Shown piece after piece: positions 60,636 through 64,000 of a stretch of 64,000 nucleotides of DNA; the stretch's first letter is position 1, and the number at the start of each line of letters is the position of its first letter. Under the pieces are notes generated by a model, which was not told the origin of the DNA, searched no databases, and was given only the letters and a program-made list of their open reading frames with translations. Source of the stretch: Halobacteriovorax sp. DA5. GTDB lineage: Bacteria > Bdellovibrionota > Bacteriovoracia > Bacteriovoracales > Bacteriovoracaceae. The translations under genes were made by a program, and so were the position numbers. The stretch covers positions 186,001 to 250,000 of the forward strand of contig NZ_PPDJ01000003.1 of assembly GCF_002903145.1 (NCBI RefSeq), read 5' to 3'.

Positions 60636-61709
60636 ATGAATAATATTAATATAAAACTCATTAACTTTTTTTCCGTTGCTCTTACTCCTGTTAGTTTTTT
60701 GTGGGAGTGGATTTATCGTTTACGTCGTTTTGCTTTCAAGATGGGAATTCTTAAATCATCATCTTTTGAAGTACCAATTATTAGTATCGGAAATCTATCG
60801 CTAGGTGGAACAGGAAAAACACCTTTTACGCTTTGGATTGGTAATTATTTGAATGATATTTTAAATAAAAAGACGATGGTTCTAACGAGAGGCTATAAGG
60901 GCGAATTAGAGAACTCAAGTGGAATCATTAAAACGGGAAAGAAAATCAGTGAAAACCCTTTTGTTTTTGGTGATGAGGCACTTGTTTTAAGTCGCAATCT
61001 AAAGAATGCTAGTGTTGTTGTTGGTGCAGACCGAAGTGATAATTTAAGACGATATTATGAAGAAGAAAAAGCAGATGTTGTTCTTCTTGATGATGGGTTT
61101 CAGCATTTAAAAATCAACCGCAATTTGAATATCGTTCTTTTCGACTCTCTACTTCCAATGTCGAAGTATCATTGTCCTCCTAGGGGATACTTAAGAGAGG
61201 GCGTAAGTGCTCTAAGAGAAGCGGATATTGTTCTATTTGGTAGGGCAGATCTTGTAACTGAAGATAAACTTGAAAGGTTAGAAAGTTATATTCTTAAAAA
61301 CTGTAAACCGAATACGCCGAGCGGTTTTTTTAAGTATGCTCCAAGTGCAATTAAGAACCTCTTACATGAAGAAGATTATGCTTTGACTGACTTAAAAGGA
61401 AAAAGTGTCATTTGTGTATCGGGACTTGCATCTCCTGAGGCGTTCTTAAAGTTAGTTAAGCAACTTGATGCAAATATAGTTGACGATTTTAATTTTCCTG
61501 ATCACCACCTTTATAAAGTTAGTGAGTTAGAAGGCTTAGTGGAACTAGCACAAGAAAAGGATGCCATCATTCTTACAACTGAGAAAGATATTGTTAAAAT
61601 GAAGAGGTGTTCTAGTAGTGAGAGAATTCACTACCTACAAATTGGTATCGAGTTTATAAAAGGTGAACAATTTGTAAAAGATAAAATCAACTCGGTTGTT
61701 AGAGGTTAG
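60636..61709 (+). CDS. lpxK: Tetraacyldisaccharide 4'-kinase
   Basis: The 357-residue membrane-bound kinase phosphorylates the 4' position of the lipid A disaccharide. An N-terminal hydrophobic helix precedes the P-loop VPIISIGNLSLGGTGKTPFTLWI, and DVVLLDDGFQHLKINRNLNIVLFD (DDGFQH, the conserved Asp pair and catalytic-site His) follows. GDEALVLSR is also conserved. GAGGAATC precedes the ATG. Bdellovibrio lipid A has been reported to lack phosphate and carry mannose instead; a complete lpxK here suggests phosphorylation is at least possible in this organism. Confidence 0.94.
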   Translation: MNNINIKLINFFSVALTPVSFLWEWIYRLRRFAFKMGILKSSSFEVPIISIGNLSLGGTGKTPFTLWIGNYLNDILNKKTMVLTRGYKGELENSSGIIKTGKKISENPFVFGDEALVLSRNLKNASVVVGADRSDNLRRYYEEEKADVVLLDDGFQHLKINRNLNIVLFDSLLPMSKYHCPPRGYLREGVSALREADIVLFGRADLVTEDKLERLESYILKNCKPNTPSGFFKYAPSAIKNLLHEEDYALTDLKGKSVICVSGLASPEAFLKLVKQLDANIVDDFNFPDHHLYKVSELEGLVELAQEKDAIILTTEKDIVKMKRCSSSERIHYLQIGIEFIKGEQFVKDKINSVVRG

Positions 61710-61710
61710 A

Positions 61711-62790
61711 GTGAGAAATATTTTTTCTTTAAGTCTTTTGGCTTTATTACTTTTTGGTTGTGCTGGTGCACTTATGAAAAGTGATAGCGATGATATGGAT
61801 CTAGTGGAAATTTTCTCTGATGAGGAAAGTAAGACTTTAGAGAAGTTTAAAACGACTGAAGTCGAAGAGCCTGCTCCGACACCGACTCCCTTTTCTTCTT
61901 CAATTGAAGAGAAGGAGATTGAGAAAGTTGCAAAGAAAAAAGAAAAAGTTGTTAAAGCTAAGTCTGTTGTTAAAGCGGCTCCAAAGGTAAAAACTAATCC
62001 TCAAGAAAAAGAAGATTACCCAAAAGCATTTTTAAAATTTGATAAAGAATCAAAGAAATATTGGGATTCATATAAGCCGATCTTCTTTGTTGGTGAAGAA
62101 TTCAAATATGAGATTACTTGGTCAATCTTTAAGGCGGGGATCGCAACGATTACAACACAACCGATGGCACTGATCGGAGAAAAAGAAGTTCTTCATGTAA
62201 ATGCTCTTTTAGAATCTGCTGAATATTTTGAAGGTATCTATAAGCTTAAAGATACTCTTGATGTTTATGTCGATGCGGACCATGGAAAATTCTCTTCTTT
62301 AAAGTATGAAATGAAGCAGCGTGAATCAGGACAGGTTGTGGATGATCTTCAACTATTTGATCATGACGAACTGAAGACCTACTTTTTTTATAATCGTCTG
62401 AAGAAAGGAAAAACAAAGAAGATTAAGAAAGTAGACTCTCTACCACGATACTTTACTGATTCTTTTTCCGCTCTTTATTTTATTCGCGGTATTCCAATGA
62501 AGATTGGAACAAGCTTTGATTTTCCAATTATTACAAGAGGTAAGGCGTGGCTTTTAAAAGCGACTGTCGATGAAATAGAAGATATCACTATTATGGGAAA
62601 AGCTTATCAAGCTTATAAGATAACTGCCCAAACACAATTTCCTGGGGTTCTAAAGAAATCTGGCGATATAAATTTTTGGATTTCAACTGATGAAACTAGG
62701 ACTGTACTTAAGTTCTCTGCAAAGGTTAAAATTGGAACTGTAAAAGGAGAGCTTATCTCTCATAAAGCGGGAAAGGATACTGGTAAGTAA
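61711..62790 (+). CDS. DUF3108 lipoprotein
   Basis: The 359-residue protein has a lipobox FGC (Cys17) in MRNIFSLSLLALLLFGC, a Lys/Glu/Pro-rich linker (residues about 25-100), and a C-terminal DUF3108 domain: FFVGEEFKYEITWSIFKAGIATITT, YKLKDTLDVYVDADHGKFSSLKYE and LPRYFTDSFSALYFIR. DUF3108 proteins are periplasmic beta-rich proteins of unknown role, often near cell-envelope genes. Start GTG 61711 follows TTAGAGGTTAGA; a TTG at 61696 overlaps the lpxK end and would put charged residues before the signal. Confidence 0.82.
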   Translation: MRNIFSLSLLALLLFGCAGALMKSDSDDMDLVEIFSDEESKTLEKFKTTEVEEPAPTPTPFSSSIEEKEIEKVAKKKEKVVKAKSVVKAAPKVKTNPQEKEDYPKAFLKFDKESKKYWDSYKPIFFVGEEFKYEITWSIFKAGIATITTQPMALIGEKEVLHVNALLESAEYFEGIYKLKDTLDVYVDADHGKFSSLKYEMKQRESGQVVDDLQLFDHDELKTYFFYNRLKKGKTKKIKKVDSLPRYFTDSFSALYFIRGIPMKIGTSFDFPIITRGKAWLLKATVDEIEDITIMGKAYQAYKITAQTQFPGVLKKSGDINFWISTDETRTVLKFSAKVKIGTVKGELISHKAGKDTGK

Positions 62791-62795
62791 AGTTA

Positions 62796-63941
62796 ATGGT
62801 TAATATTTTTAGAAAACAACAAAATATTCTTTATGTTTCTCCAACCTATAGTTCAGGTTCGAAGGAGCGCATGCTCTTAAGAGATAGTATTTTGTTAAAA
62901 GAAATTGGCCATAATATCTTCATTTACTGCTTAAAAGACTCGTTCTTGCATAGAGAGTGTAAAAAGGCCGGGATCGATTGTATTTTCCATACAGGTACAA
63001 CTAAGTTAAGAGTTTGGAATTGGTATAAGCTTTCAAAACTTAGAGGAATAATAAAGCGTTACGATATTAATATCGTTCACTGCTATCAATTAAATTTCCT
63101 ATGGCCGCTGGCCTCGTTCTTAAGAAAGAGAAATTTAACAGCACTCTTTTTCACGATTAATTTTGAAGTGAGTAAATTCTATAAACAGTTTTGGTATCGT
63201 CGCCTGATAGGAAGAATTGATCTGATCTTTATTCCTTTTAGAGAGATGATTGATTCAATTAATACTCATATGGATGTGCCTGTACGTAAGATTTATTCTT
63301 CTGGCCTTGGTGTTGATAAGATTAACTTTGAGAAAAAATATACTTTTGATGAGGAAAACTTAATTCACCTTTCTTGTTGGGTTAATGATCACGAAGTTGA
63401 GTTAAATGATCTCTCAGTTTGCTTAGAGGCTTTATGGGCCTTGAATTTAGATAATGAGCTACCTAAGAGATTTAAACTGCATATCTTCTCAAATCGAAAG
63501 TGGGAGAGAAATATCCTTTATAATCCGATAAAGGATAGAATTGCAGAGTATAAACTTGAAAATTACGTTGAATTTCATGAGCACGATAATATTTATGAAG
63601 TACGCTCTGATATCTGGATTTCGTACACGTCAAAATCTCCAATTGAAGACTACGCACTTCTGGCAATCCTTAAAGGAATTCCTACTGCTGTTCCGCGCAA
63701 TGCTACGACGGAGGAACTTCATCGAATCTACCACGGCTCTCTTGCGACTTACCGTCAAGGTGATGCACGTGAGTTGAGGACTAGAGTTAAAGATATCGTC
63801 CAAAATAATACTAAGTATAAGGAATCATGTCTTAAGTCCCGTGATGAGCTATGGAATGAGCACGGTATTGATGGTTATAAATATAACCTATTTAAACTGT
63901 ACGAAAAGCACCTGAACAAACGCCTAAGGTTCTATAATTAA
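62796..63941 (+). CDS. Glycosyltransferase, GT4/GT-B-type, probably envelope
   Basis: The 381-residue protein has the GT-B plan: an N-terminal domain with ILYVSPTYSSGSKERMLLRDSILLKEIGHNIFIYCLK, followed by INIVHCYQLNFLWPLASFLRK and, in the C-terminal half, IPFREMIDSINTHMDVPVRKIYSSGLGVDKINF (sugar-acceptor side) and SKSPIEDYALLAILKGIPTAVPRNATTEEL, the E-x7-E-like motif of GT4 being partly changed. The sugar donor and acceptor are unknown. It ends the envelope operon right after the DUF3108 gene (5 bases), so lipid A core or another surface glycan is likely. Confidence 0.75.
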   Translation: MVNIFRKQQNILYVSPTYSSGSKERMLLRDSILLKEIGHNIFIYCLKDSFLHRECKKAGIDCIFHTGTTKLRVWNWYKLSKLRGIIKRYDINIVHCYQLNFLWPLASFLRKRNLTALFFTINFEVSKFYKQFWYRRLIGRIDLIFIPFREMIDSINTHMDVPVRKIYSSGLGVDKINFEKKYTFDEENLIHLSCWVNDHEVELNDLSVCLEALWALNLDNELPKRFKLHIFSNRKWERNILYNPIKDRIAEYKLENYVEFHEHDNIYEVRSDIWISYTSKSPIEDYALLAILKGIPTAVPRNATTEELHRIYHGSLATYRQGDARELRTRVKDIVQNNTKYKESCLKSRDELWNEHGIDGYKYNLFKLYEKHLNKRLRFYN

Positions 63942-63954
63942 TAAGTTTTTATTG

Positions 63955-63983
63955 TTGACGTAGGGCCCCAAAAAACTTAAGAT
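63955..63983 (+). promoter_or_regulatory. Sigma-70-type promoter at the right edge
   Basis: TTGACG (63955-63960), 17 bases and TAAGAT (63978-63983), followed by GCGCAAAATC. It would serve a gene or RNA beyond the window. Confidence 0.65.
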
Positions 63984-64000
63984 GCGCAAAATCAAAAAAT

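Noticed and set aside
1..64000. Mobile elements, prophage, toxin-antitoxin pair or defence system
   Set aside because: No transposase, integrase, restriction, Cas, Abi or toxin-like gene was recognised, and operon order is housekeeping-like throughout.

Overview
The window looks like chromosomal DNA from a low-GC Gram-negative bacterium with a polar-type flagellum. My best guess is a Bdellovibrionota predator close to Bacteriovorax or Halobacteriovorax. This rests on AT-rich coding sequence, a complete outer-membrane and lipid A toolkit, a fliL-to-fliA flagellar export operon carrying flhF and flhG, and many secreted or lipoprotein genes of no recognised family. No 16S rRNA is present, so the assignment is inference. 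No insertion sequence, prophage, integrase or CRISPR array was seen.

Layout. 1-2.8 kb: the end of an unrecognised gene, then two tandem secreted paralogues. 2.8-10.5 kb: mixed genes, including a predicted beta-propeller, a radical SAM enzyme, a MarR regulator beside a small acidic secreted protein, a GNAT acetyltransferase, an LpxR-type lipid A deacylase, a short-chain dehydrogenase and a large membrane protein with a histidine-kinase-like H-box. 10.7-10.9 kb: a tRNA-Lys/tRNA-Glu operon with clear promoter and terminator. 11.1-22.2 kb: housekeeping genes (mtaB, purA with a serA-like gene, feoAB, dCMP deaminase, murJ) plus a lytic transglycosylase and a macrodomain protein. 22.2-33.9 kb: accessory and housekeeping genes, including a very glycine-rich secreted protein, uvrC, a uracil-DNA-glycosylase-like protein without its catalytic motif, a SpoIID-type enzyme, a lipoprotein DsbA and HU.

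34.0-45.6 kb is one co-directional flagellar operon, fliL-M-N-O-P-Q-R-flhB-A-F-G-fliA, behind a good sigma-70-type promoter. It builds the motor switch (FliM/N), the export gate (FliO/P/Q/R/FlhA/FlhB), the controls of number and position (FlhF/FlhG) and the late sigma factor. FlhF is odd: its GTPase motifs are destroyed. Next comes a membrane PAS/coiled-coil protein with a CsrA-site-like hairpin in its leader.

48.1-64 kb holds coaE-mazG (minus strand), ybeY, prfB with a programmed +1 frameshift, a lolC/E-lolD pair, and an envelope operon bamA-skp-lpxD-fabZ-lpxA-(gnnA-like)-lpxB-lpxK-DUF3108-glycosyltransferase. The gnnA-like oxidoreductase between lpxA and lpxB suggests lipid A built on 2,3-diamino-glucose, as reported for Bdellovibrio.

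A recurring theme is signalling-shaped proteins that lack their usual catalytic output: an H-box without ATPase, TM-HAMP twice with nothing after it, a TM-PAS-coil, and an FlhF without GTPase motifs. I see no single compact new multi-gene system. The strongest leads are the degenerate FlhF, the output-less sensors, the lipid A cluster and the tandem secreted repeat proteins.
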